This document shows, piece by piece, positions 1-10,074 of a stretch of DNA of 64,000 nucleotides. Numbering within the stretch: the first letter of the stretch is position 1; each line of letters opens with the position of its first letter. This stretch comes from Lepas anatifera. Its lineage: Eukaryota > Arthropoda > Thecostraca > Lepadidae. The notes beneath the pieces were generated by a model that was not told where the DNA came from, searched no databases, and saw nothing but the letters and a program-made list of their open reading frames with translations. A program made the translations under genes and the position numbers. Location of the stretch: NCBI GenBank assembly GCA_034440635.1, contig JAOTON010002243.1, positions 1,024,501-1,088,500 on the forward strand. Direction: 5' to 3'.

Positions 1-59
1 AGTGGCCAGAATAGAGCCTCTTGAGAAATCTCAATCCGCTTCGCTCCATGGATTTTGTC

Positions 60-800
60 ATGCAGCTCTGACGTACCTTACCTAACTCCTGTCTAATAGA
101 AATCCATGTGACATCATATGAACGTATCTCATCTAGCTCCTGTCCATTAGAAATCCGTGTGACGTCATCATAAAAGGCATCTTACCTTATTCCTGTCCAA
201 TAGAAATCCATGTGACTTCATCATAAGAACGTGACTTATTTAACTCATGTCCAATAGAAATCTGTGTGAAGTCATCATAAGAACGTATCTTACTTAGCTC
301 CTTCTGTCCAATAGAAATCCGTGGGACGCATCAGAAGCAAGATACCTTTACTTAAAGGTATGTTCAAGAGGGATTCCTTCCCGCCTGAGGGACGTCACAC
401 AGGCGTGGAGGAATTCCTTCACCCTTAGACCGCGTGTCAAACTGCTGCTAAAGGCTTGGCTCGCTTGCGAATTTGCGTGGACAGTAATCAAGTCGATCCC
501 AAATGCAAAAATAAACATTTTATATTCGATTCTAGGCGCCTTTTGGCAAAAATTTGGACCATTAGCTAACTCATACACGTCCCGTGTTATATCCTATCAG
601 GTGTGACGTCACATCCGGTGATCTGCGTTGCTGTTGAACGGGGGCTGCATCAGAAGAACGTATCTTAGCTAACTCCTGTTCAATAGAAATCCGTGTGACC
701 TCATCATAAGAAACGTATCTTACCTAACTTCTGTTCCATAAAAATATATGTGACCTCATCATAAGAACGTATCTTACCTTACTCCTGTCCAATAGAAAAA
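60..800. repeat. Degenerate ~55-bp tandem repeat with CCAAT and CRE-like motifs, interrupted
   Basis: Units of about 53-58 bp recur from 60 to about 335 and again from about 650 to 800. Each is built on CTCCTGTCCAATAGAAATCC, then GTGTGACGTCATCATAAG, then AACGTATCTTACCTA. Most carry a CCAAT pentamer, and several carry TGACGTCA or a one-base variant. The stretch at about 340-650 is unrelated and probably inserted. No gene is evident beside it. Confidence 0.8.
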
Positions 801-1023
801 GATAAAATCCTTACCTGGCACGAAAAATCCGGAAATATTCACTCGCAATGCGAAATTTTCCGTCCGACTATGCTTGAGTTTTCATTCGAATGACCCTTTA
901 TCGGACAGCATGGTTTATATTCGCGAGTTTGGCATTGTGCAACCGAAACACGTCCTATGGTACCGAAAAAACATTGCTGGTTTCCAAATATACCAAAAAT
1001 ATTACGTCTGTTGAAAGGCTTAA

Positions 1024-1858
1024 ACACGCACATTGACGGGGGTCTGAGCCACCTTCGCCTTGTCGGGGGGTGCCCGCCCCCCCTAAGATTTCGAGAACCG
1101 CGCTAGGTAGCGAAAAACGGTAAACGGCGTTGGAAAGCCCATCTACTTCTCCATCGAAAATATTTGTACCATTTTTTGTCAGGTCACATGTAAGGTCCCT
1201 AGAGGTCAAAGCATGCCGTCATAGGGAAACATGTGAATGAAGTTTTTCAGCCATTTCATCTGAACAAGTAAATATAGAGCAAAACAATTTAAACTATACG
1301 AATCCTCGCAGCAAGCTGAATCGAATGACATATAATATGACCTTGCTAGGTCAAATCAAGGATTTGACCTGACCTGAGGCCAGGTCAAAGTCAAACTAGG
1401 CAAAATGCATATCATTAGAACCGCAATGACAAGACAAATCTAATGCAGTTAAAATAAACACTCTATCTTTATTCATTACGGAGTTATTCAGTTAAAACCA
1501 TTTTTCTCGTGTATTTCCAATGGAGAGGTCATGGCTCGTACCTGACCTTAGGTCATCGATATCAAAAATATCAGAACATATTTCAGAGAACTCGGTGGGG
1601 TTATTATGTGATATGAGTTTCAATCTGGTAAGTTCACCCTGTTCGGACTTATGCTATTTTAAACTTTTTTTAGGTCAGGTCACTTGACCTGTACTGGTGA
1701 CCTGACCTGAGATGACCAACGTTAAAATTTTGAAAAAAAAGTTGTAAAAATGATGAGGAAAAGGTATGCCAAGTACGGCGGAGCTACGCGCCGCCGTTTT
1801 TATGCTGTCCGCGAAAAACCCGAGGGGGGCTGGTACCCACCCCCGGTCAATGTGCGTG
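1024..1858 (+). mobile_element. TTAA-target non-autonomous DNA transposon, copy 1
   Basis: The element is flanked by TTAA (1020-1023 and 1859-1862). Its terminal inverted repeats read CACGCACATTGACGGGGG on the left and the reverse complement on the right, where CCGGTCAATGTGCGTG meets TTAA. There is no transposase frame. The inside is AT-rich and filled with AGGTCA/TGACCT motifs, and the right subterminal region reads AAGTACGGCGGAGCTACGCG. TTAA targeting is typical of piggyBac-type elements; the superfamily is inferred from that alone. Confidence 0.82.
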
Positions 1859-2264
1859 TTAATAAGTTCTTTCGAGGTGGAGAGGGGGATGAAACCACTT
1901 GATAAGTTTCGGTGGGTGGCTGCCAGTAGCTGGGGGACCGGTTTCCCCCACTCTGCCCCCCAGCCCTTCCCTCACCTTCACGCTCCGTGCGTGTTGGGAC
2001 TGTTGCAGATGCCTCAGGCGGCCTAGAGGAGGCTAACGGTTCTGCGTATTTACATCACACATAGGGAAACATGTAGAAACAGGTAGAATGTACAGGTAGA
2101 AACATATAGAAATAAGTCGTGAATTGCACCACACACAAACGCACTTGAGCAGTGCAAGTATATTTTTGTCGTACCAATGGCATCACGAGTATGCATGATA
2201 AGCCCGAAGCCGTGAGACCAAGTCTGAAATAGCTCCAGTGGCATTGCATTTGGAGCCGACTCAC

Positions 2265-2415
2265 ATTGCACCTGCAGGCTGATGCGTCCGACGGCGATCT
2301 GACCGCGTCCGTTGTCGGCCACGCACTCGTAGACGCCGGCCATCTGACGGGTGATGTCCTGGAGCTGGTACCGCTCCCCCAGCTGCGTGCTCGGACCTCC
2401 AGGCAGCGCGCCAGA
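2265..2415 (-). CDS. Ig-domain cell-adhesion gene, exon encoding second half of Ig2
   Basis: A TTGCCGCAG acceptor (AG at 2417-2416) starts this exon in phase 0, as the exon ending at 7760 requires. Fifty codons plus one base run to a consensus GTGAGT donor (2264). The protein contains the strand ERYQLQDITRQMAG, then GVYECVADNGRG with the second Ig2 cysteine, and ends in ISLQVQ. This is typical of the A-D-N-G-x-G motif in arthropod lachesin/klingon-type Ig2 domains. The leftover T would again start a Tyr codon in the next exon, repeating the boundary seen after Ig1. The third Ig domain should lie further downstream on the minus strand, beyond the window start or unrecognised. The reading frame is open and GC-rich in third positions, unlike the AT-rich flanks. 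An alternative donor at CAG/GTGCAA is possible but weaker. Confidence 0.87.
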
Positions 2416-2565
2416 CTGCGGCAACATCGACACCACCAGTGGCGCCGCCAGCAAGGCGTCCAACCGGGGCAGCACATGACAACTAAAACTGCAATCCGAT
2501 AGGACCCCGTTAGCTCTTAATGTAACCCCACGATCAGGGAAGAAGACCGAACGCCCCAACCCTGG

Positions 2566-3830
2566 CTACGCCTCTAATATGACGTCACTGGTGATAGCCT
2601 GGCGACACGGCGCATTGGTCGAAGGAGAACCGAAATTGGAGCCATTTTAGACGGCGAAAAGGCGTGTTTGTTTGCCCTCTAAGAGCTGAAAGGATCCGGC
2701 CAATCCGCCGTAAAATGAGCCAACGTCGCGTTTTTTTGTATGTTGTCTTCAGCATAGTCTATAGCGGCAGCAGCTGCGCATTGCAAGTGATTTGTACTGA
2801 ATGGCTCTACTATATAATGAATAATATGGGTCACAAATAAGGCTGAAATTTGGATATATCAAGAGTAATCTATATATCGAATGTTATTTCCTTCTCGCAC
2901 AAATATGGACGAAAACTAATAAATTATTTGATCAATAATATTTTTCGAGTGTTACCTTCGAGCTAGATTATCTAATGCGAGATTCTCTAGAAATAGCAAT
3001 CGCTAAAATCTATCTCCCATTCGATTGAATTGGTGGGCATTTGCCAATGGAGGCTGAGCAAAGTATGCGTGTGTGCCTCGCATCCAAACAGCTTCGATCT
3101 AACAAATCGATACGTTAGCCCTTCTCCGGTCGGACCCTTCGGTTTCTCGCGAATGATTCCTAGCCCACTCGAATGAGAGACAAATCGCTATGCATACCTC
3201 TAAGGTGATCAATTTGAAAACTTATGGCCGAAAACTGGTATCAGGTCAGGCCAGGTCAACGAGTTTAAAGTCATTAGTAAACCCATCTAAGCAGATTTTT
3301 ATCTTCAAAATGAGGCCGACAAAACCAGTCTATAACTCCTAGAAGCTCTCAAAATCTGGCTGGGCTAGCTCCTAGATGAGCTAGATCAAGCTTCTAAACA
3401 TCACTCGAAGGCTTTGGAAACACAAATTGTACGTTGCCATCCATTTTGAGGTCAGGTCAATAACGAGGTCACCAAAGGTCACCGAATGTCACGTTTTGCG
3501 AGATTGTTGATGTCTATAGCTTTTGAAGGTAACAAGACACAGCAATACATTTGATATCATAGTGAAGACCATGCCCCAAGAATTCAGATGATAGGTAACA
3601 TGGATTTGAAAGGTCAATACTTCATCTCTATGTGACCTTACAAGGTCATACTGCGTATGATTTGAATCCTTTGACCAAGACTAACACATTGATGCCTTTG
3701 GTTTTGTTCTAGGGCTAATGGTTGTGAGTTATAAGGGGTGTTCTAAATCGGCCTAAGTTTGACCTATTCTGACCCCCGTGACATCACGGCTCAACGGATA
3801 TGGTCCAAGCTTAAAAAAATTACGATCCGC
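2566..3830. other. Intronic DNA with an AGGTCA-rich segment
   Basis: No gene is seen. From about 3230 to 3700 the sequence carries repeated AGGTCA/TGACCT motifs like the interior of the TTAA family, but no clear termini. This may be an old divergent copy. Confidence 0.45.
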
Positions 3831-3989
3831 GTTCGCCCCGGGTGAGGGGTTTTGAACTCCCCCTCTTCGATCTCGGCTTCTATGAGGTATAGCGAAGACA
3901 TGCCAACGCTCGTAGATAGCCCATAAGAATTGATGACGAAATAATATCGGTTACTCTTTGCTCAGGTCAATATTGAGGGTAGGTGTTCT

Positions 3990-3990
<1 letters not shown>

Positions 3991-4050
<60 letters not shown>
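3991..4050. repeat. (AT)n microsatellite
   Basis: An uninterrupted AT dinucleotide tract of about 50 bp inside the TTAA-family copy at 3835. Confidence 0.97.
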
Positions 4051-4606
4051 ATATATTGATAATGTTTTTTGCTCTAGCGTCTGACCGGGTCAAGTAAGAG
4101 CCGACGTTTAGGCCTCATCCGATTCCTCTCCTTACAGAAAATCGAATGATGTATGATATGAACATACTATGTAAAAATGAATGTACAAATGACCTGACAA
4201 GTCATGGCCACTATCTGACCTACAATAGTTAAAATGAATATCAATCGACTTGCAATGCTAATCCAAACATAATGAAGTCAACATGAAAGCTATAACACCA
4301 TTTTCAGCGAAATCATCTACCGATGTCTGAAAACCTGCTTATTCTCAGAAGTATTCTCAGATGACCTCTCAGAGGTCACAGGTCCAAACTTGCAACATAA
4401 CCCCAGAGAGTCGCATAAGACACTACGATTTTGAGAATAAGATGTTTTTCAGCTTAAAGAGCCACCTATCGGCCAATTTCTGTTTTCCCGTGCATTTTCA
4501 ATGGAGAATTCATGACCCGTACCTGACCTTTACCGTGGTCATCGATCCCGTTACTCTAACTTGTGGTACTTGGTGGGTCCGTTATCTGATACTAATGTTA
4601 TATCTA

Positions 4607-5417
4607 CAGGGTGTTTCATAAAGAATGATATTTTTGAATTGATCATAATGCGGTTATAAATTGGTTGCTGTGGTATGATTTACATATCAATCGAAAGATG
4701 ATTTTGGGACATTTACGATTATTCGTATTTTGATAGCTGTTTTGATATTTTTGCTAGTAAAAAGTAGTCTTAAAATGACTTGAAAAATACTGTCTGTCTA
4801 TCTTGCCTTCATCGAAAATGTTCGTAGAAATCACGTGCGTATCTCGTGACAAGTATCACGCCAATGGCACTGCAAACATGATATCGTCACTATGGTACGT
4901 CTCAGTCCACATGCACATTGCCTCTGGAAATTAATTCTAAAAAAAACACCTCTCAAGCTTAGGAAAGCTCGGGTCCAAGCAAGCAATCCCCAATTGGACC
5001 ATGTCCCTTGTTCTGCGGTGAACAGTGGGGTCTTTTGCGCTGTGTCCGCCGCATCCAGTCATTCATATGGAAGGTAAACCAATGAGCCATACGGAGCTTG
5101 AGCCAAAAACTTTTAACTTGTTATATTACTGAGACTTTTGCTTTTGATGTGCATGCTCACGTGCCATTTGTGTGTGTTGAAGCCTTTTTAGAGTGCTGCA
5201 AGTTCCGTTTTCTCAAATATAAGCGGGCATATATTATGTTTCTTGCACCATTTTCCGAGTACATTTAAGACGAGAGAAAACATGTGATGCAAATGAAACA
5301 TATTTATATAAAAATGTCCTACAATTTACCATTAAAATGAGTGTTTTGTGGACGGATTGAAGGATTTTTAGTACTTTACTGACCATTTAAAAATATCATT
5401 CTTTCTGAAACACCCTG
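4607..5417. mobile_element. 811-bp TA-target DNA transposon (mariner-like termini)
   Basis: The ends are a near-perfect inverted repeat: CAGGGTGTTTCATAAAGAAT on the left against CAGGGTGTTTCAGAAAGAAT on the right strand, continuing into GATATTTTT. TA dinucleotides flank both sides (4605-4606 and 5418-5419). No long open frame exists, so it is non-autonomous. TA targets with CAGGGTG-type termini suggest the Tc1/mariner group, but other TA-target groups cannot be excluded. It split the surrounding TTAA element and is therefore younger. Confidence 0.8.
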
Positions 5418-5645
5418 TACATACTTAACCTGTTTTCACTGGGGCCTGCTTAACGTTTTGGAGGTGAGGTCAATTCACCTGGCCTGGTAACCTAACCTAG
5501 GGTGACCAAAACTTTATTTTTAAGTTGCGCCATTAATCAAGGACAAAATGTGGCAAGTATGGCGGCGCTCTGCGCCACCGTTTTTGGCGCAGTCAGGAGA
5601 ACCCGAGAAAAGTTTTTAAACAACCTCCTCCCCGGGGCGCGAGTT

Positions 5646-5858
5646 AACGTCCCACGAAGCATAGGAACGGCCGTCCCGCTCAGGTCACCCTCTCAGCAGT
5701 CAATTGCCAGCTGATCTATGTTGGGTAAATATTGATCCGCGGAGTGCCTCCGCCGAATCGATCCCACGCCTTCACCAGTGTATCGCTACTGCACGTTTTC
5801 CTGGGCAGCGTGCAGTAGCCCAACGCTCTATCAACTGAGCTAGCGGGGAGGCTCCACA
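5646..5858 (-). mobile_element. tRNA-derived SINE, family B, copy 1
   Basis: On the minus strand this starts with a tRNA-like head (GCTAGCTCAGTTGATAGAGC as A box) and a B-box-like GGGATCGATTC. A body follows that ends GTGGGACGTTAAC. The same body is present at 16724..16936. Its terminal TTAA coincides with the right edge of the TTAA transposon, which suggests the transposon landed in the SINE tail. Confidence 0.72.
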
Positions 5859-5859
5859 A

Positions 5860-7100
5860 TTTGTTCACCAGTAGAAGACGGCAGGGCACTTTCAGAACCG
5901 CTCCGGTTTATTCCGTGTCACCTCCGGTTTCCGAGACCGTTGGGGGGAGGGGGTTCGATTGCACCCCCAGGCAGTGGCGGGTACGAAAAGAGCAGGCGGT
6001 GCTTGGCTGATTGATGTGAATCTGCTATTGCAAGCAAAGGGCACAGCTAAAAACTGAAGTCCTGCAAATTCTAGCGCTCGTCATGAATTTCACGGCTCAT
6101 TCCTGGATTGTTCCACTTGAATTCAGCTCCGTTTTCCAGACTGTGTCACTGTGCCAGATTATGGATATATTGTACTTAGTCTAACGATTAAAAACATGGG
6201 CCAGCTGTTGAACTTTGAGCATCTTTTTCAGCTAGAACACCACAAGCTGTTCTAAAATTCAAACCAGGAGCGCCTAAGCTAATTAGAGTGCCATATTTGT
6301 CAGGATTTTGAAATGTTTTCTCAGTTATTTGTTCAGGAGAAGTGAACTCAAGTTTGGCTAAAGTCTGTCGGCGAGTTATAGATTTTGAAGGGAAAATGGA
6401 TGGGCGAAGGGCGTAAACATCATACTAAATGGACGAAAAAGGAAATGAGTAAGATGAATTGCAATAGCTTTGCCGCAGGCTTCACTTTCACAGCGGCTGA
6501 TGACCAATGAATCCTATCCGGAATCCAGGCTGCAAATCAATGTGCTCTGACCATGACATTCATACGGCACGCATTTGCGACATGTTGGTGCTGTGCAGTA
6601 AAGTTCACTTTACGCGCAGAATACCCAGTTCACCTGTCATTTATATGTAGGTTCTGAATTTGCCACTTTTCTATAATCTGTCACCTATATGATAACCAGC
6701 ATCTTCACCTTCCCATCCTTCCTCGAATTATTTAAGCTCACAAGAAAATATTGAAAAGACAATGTGAGGGATTTTGGGCTCTGCGCCCGTGATAATGGAA
6801 AGACCAGTACCAGGATTTGGCTTGGGACTTTTTAGCAATGACTTTGTAAGATTGCTCTGTGTAGCGGCTAGTAATTTCGAAAGCAATGCTTGGGCATGTC
6901 CCATCTCCCGCAGACGGTCTTGTAAATTGCTTCCAATTTCGGGCAGGCAGGAGCTGCGCTACATTTAACCTGTTCCTCAGGCTGCCAGTGACTCAGTCTG
7001 GCAATGCCTGACGCCGGCGATTACCACCATTACCCCTTGATACACCATTGATGTCTGCAATGTCTCCTGAAGCACCATTGTCGGATATATTAAACATAAA
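5860..7100. other. Intronic DNA, no gene recognised
   Basis: AT-rich unique-looking sequence inside the intron between the exons at 7760 and 2415. I see no exon, RNA gene or repeat with defined ends. Confidence 0.6.
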
Positions 7101-7178
7101 CCAAATATGATTCACTTTTCCCCGTCAGAGAGCGGCCACACTACCCTAGTCTTCCGCAGGCGCGGCTTGAGGCAGCCA

Positions 7179-7790
7179 CACGCAGATTACAGCCGTACCT
7201 TTTTCCTCCAAGCCACCTGGGGCTTCCCACACGCAGATTACAGTCGTACCTGTTTCCTCCAGGCCACCTGGGGCTCCCCACACGCAGATTACAGCCGTAC
7301 CTGTTTCCTCCAGGCCACCTGGGGCTCCCCACACGCAGATTACAGCTGTACCTGTTTCCTCCAGGCCACCTGGGGCTCCCCACACGCAGATTACAGCTGT
7401 ACCTGTTTCCTCCAGGCCACCTGGGGCTCCCCACACGCAGATTATATCCGTACCTGTTTCCTCCAGGCCACCTGGGGCTCCCCACACGCAGATTACAGCC
7501 GTACCTGTTTCCTCCAGGCCACCTGGGGCTCTCCACACGCAGGTTACAGCCGTACCTGTTTCGTCCAGGCCACCTGGGGCTCCCCACACGCAGAATACAG
7601 CCGTACCTGTTTCCTCCAGGCCACCTGGGGCTCCCCACACGCAGATTACAGCCGTACCTGTTTCCTCCAGGCCACCTGGGGCTCCCCACACGCAGATTAC
7701 AGCCGTACCTGTTTCCTCCAGGCCACCTGGGGCTCCCCACACGCAGATTACAGCCATACCTGTTTCCTCCAGGCCACCTGCGGCTCCGGC
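7179..7790. repeat. 51-bp minisatellite (12 units) made of an exon edge and its splice donor
   Basis: Twelve units at exact 51-bp spacing begin at 7179, 7230, 7281 and so on to 7740. On the minus strand each unit reads: exon tail CAGGTGGCCTGGAGGAAACAG, then donor GTACGG, then about 21 bases of intron ending in GGGGAG. The unit nearest the exon is the real exon end, with a GTATGG donor. Because 51 is a multiple of three, long open frames cross the array on both strands; these are artefacts. Confidence 0.93.
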
Positions 7791-7881
7791 TTTCCGCTGG
7801 CTGTGCACTCCAGGGTGACGTCGGCCCCCTTCTCGGCCACCACCAGACCCGTCTCCGGCCGCGTCTCCACCGCCGGACCGT
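7760..7881 (-). CDS. Ig-domain cell-adhesion gene, exon encoding first half of Ig2
   Basis: This exon follows a CTGCAG acceptor (AG at 7883-7882). It begins with AC, which completes a Tyr codon with the T left by the exon at 17732. Forty codons follow, up to CAG before a GTATGG donor (7759), so the exon ends in phase 0. The product includes a KGADVTLEC strand with the first Ig2 cysteine, then ASGKPEPQVAWRK with the core tryptophan, which is textbook I-set Ig sequence. Read-through of the donor meets an in-frame TAA after three codons. Oddly, the last ~21-24 bases of the exon, the donor and the start of the intron are repeated every 51 bp through 7179..7790. The acceptor has a weak pyrimidine tract, but the phase match on both sides supports it strongly. 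Confidence 0.88.
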
Positions 7882-8105
7882 CTGCAGCCCAACACCCAGC
7901 CCAGCTCAGCTCCTCTCTGCGCTGCTCAGTTTTTACATTTACAACGTCCCAAATCCAGGCAGAAGCGCGAAATTCAATTCCACCAAAACACAGCCAAGTG
8001 ACTTGTTCACTGGTAATATTTTGCGCGGGAGACATGAAATCATCACTGCAGGTTTGCAGTCCTGGTTTCCGTGGCCGGGGCACTTTTTACTTCAATTGGA
8101 ACTAA

Positions 8106-9402
8106 AACAAAGCTATTCAAGGCTGAGAACGTATATCTTAGCCCCAAGCCGACGCATCTCCTTATGTTCCTATGCATTTGATAAAATACCTATTTAGGGG
8201 GCATGATACCTTCCAACAAGTGGTATGATAGCCCTAGGAAAATGGGAACCGGTTGGGCTATTTGAACTACTGAAATGGAATCGGTTCTCAGCGGAAAATC
8301 CGAAGGGTCTGGAAGCTGTCGATGAGAAGGGGACCAAAAATCGACCCATAGTGGCTTCGTTACCCATCTTCAGATCTGACAGCATGCATGGATCAACGTG
8401 GGTTCAATCGCCACGACACCTCCTTTGTCTGATCTAACCCCGGTGGAGATGATCCTTAAGCACCCACGCCAGCCCAATATTCCCTGCAATTGGGCAAGTG
8501 TGTCTGTTGAGAGTGGTTCTAATAGATAAGTAGCTGCTATTATCCATGAATTCACATCGCAATCCCCAGGTCTGGCAAACACCCTTGATGTTGCAAGGCG
8601 ATGTACTCATGAATCGACACTGCGAATTGTTTGCCTTCGCGTGACACGGTAACAATGCTTACCATTGTTACTGGCCACGTTCCTGCAAAGATTTTCCATT
8701 GGCTGTGTGCTAAAAAAGTGGTCTTAACTCTGCGTGCGCTCTGACATAAGTGATTATCAAGTCTCAGAAGGGGAGCTCAGGCCCTGGTAATATGAGCACC
8801 CCAGCTCAAAAGTTAGCACTGAGTAAATGTGCTGCTGAAAGCATTTCCTCGCCACGTTCCTTGGTCGAAACTTAAATAGGCTCGTTCCACCTGTTTTACG
8901 ACAAACTGTGTCAAGTTTGTTAGTCTTCTGAGTGCAATCAATGTGCTAATAACACAACCCTGCCAACTCCTTAACTAGAACAATAGGGAAATGCCTTGCA
9001 TGCTATATTATTCTGGAAAGCACGTTAGTTCCACAGTCAGCCAGTCAAGCCTAGATTGAATAACGAAATAAAAGAGTGATATGTAGCGATACCACTTAAG
9101 GATTCTGGTATAATAATAATAGTAATAATACAACCCCACGAAAGCTCACTGAAAGATCTGTTGTATCAATTTATGTTTGGTTTCAAGCTTGAGATGCATT
9201 TGTGAAGAGGCCTTTTACAAGCGACAGGTACTGGGATTATGGGATTCGCATTTAAATCAATAGCAAGAAGTGTTTTCTGTTCAAACCCGTTCTGTGATGA
9301 CTGCAGAGAATAGAAGATGGTAAAGGCTATACTTTGTATATTACCCTCAGCACAGGGAAACACTCAGCTATACATTATTGCTGCTTCCTTCTTTGAGTTG
9401 TG
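8106..9402. other. Intronic DNA, no gene recognised
   Basis: Unique-looking sequence with a small run of AAT/AGT repeats near 9108-9130. Short open frames here show no family signature. Confidence 0.6.
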
Positions 9403-9415
9403 TCAGTGCTTTCTA

Positions 9416-9468
9416 GCGCTATATGACCTCGCAGGTTGGCGCGCCCCTAAAACCCAATAATCAATCAA
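9416..9468 (+). mobile_element. 53-bp retroposed LINE/SINE 3' tail with 13-bp TSD
   Basis: A 13-bp duplication, TCAGTGCTTTCTA, sits at 9403-9415 and 9469-9481. The insert between is only 53 bp: GCGCTATATGACCTCGCAGG, then TTGGCGCGCCCCTAAAACCC, then an AATC-repeat tail. It matches the 3' end of the LINE at 52039..52881 and the tail of the SINE at 37183..37359. It is thus an extreme 5'-truncated retroposition. Confidence 0.85.
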
Positions 9469-9494
9469 TCAGTGCTTTCTAAAATAAAGTTCAC

Positions 9495-9972
9495 TCAATC
9501 CGGATCCACCCATCGCCAGCTCAGAAGCCGGATCCACCCATCATCAGCTCGAAGCCGGATCCACCCATCGCCAGCTCGAAGCTGGATCCATCCATCGCCA
9601 GCTCGAAGCCGGATCCACCACCATCAGCTCGAAGCCGGATCCATCAATTGTGAGTTCAGAAGCCGGATCCCCAATCGCCAGCTCGAAGCCGGATCCACCC
9701 ATCGCCAGCTCAGAAGCCGGATCCACCCATCATCAGCTCGAAGCCGGATCCACCCATCGCCAGCTCGAAGCCGGATCCACCCACCGCCAGCTCGAAGCCG
9801 GATCCACCCACCATCAGCTCGAAGCCGGATCAACAATCGCCAGCTCAGAAGCCGGATCCACCAATCGCCAGCTCAGAAGCCGGATCCACCAATCGCCAGC
9901 TCAGAAGCCGGATCCACCCACCATCAGCTCAGAAGCCGGATCCACCAATCGCCGGCTCAGAAGCCAGATCCA
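9495..9972. repeat. 27-29-bp minisatellite, about 17 units
   Basis: Units of 27 bp (GGATCCACCCATCGCCAGCT then CGAAGCC), with variants carrying CAGAAGCC, repeat head to tail. Each unit contains a GGATCC site. Open frames across it are a by-product of the repeat. Confidence 0.93.
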
Positions 9973-10074
9973 CTTATATTCACGCATTGCACAGACTACA
10001 AGCCAAAACTAATACTACGGCGGTCCGAAACAGATGCCGGCCAGATCATCAGTCTTTCCCGATGTCCGACATGA

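Larger units (their letters stand above)
3835..5642 (+). mobile_element. TTAA-family transposon carrying a nested TA-target element
   Basis: The left end reads CGTTCGCCCCGGGTGAGGGG. The right end is the inverted form CCTCCCCGGGGCGCGAG followed by TTAAC. The interior matches the family (CCAAGTATGGCGGCGCT near 5555, AGGTCA blocks). A TTAA is visible only on the right; the left flank has decayed. The copy was interrupted by the element at 4607..5417 and contains an (AT)n tract. Confidence 0.65.

Noticed and set aside
7107..8105. Long open frames across the 51-bp array on both strands (up to 332 codons)
   Set aside because: Unit length is a multiple of three and stop-free in several frames. The only supported coding part is the Ig exon at 7760..7881 on the minus strand.
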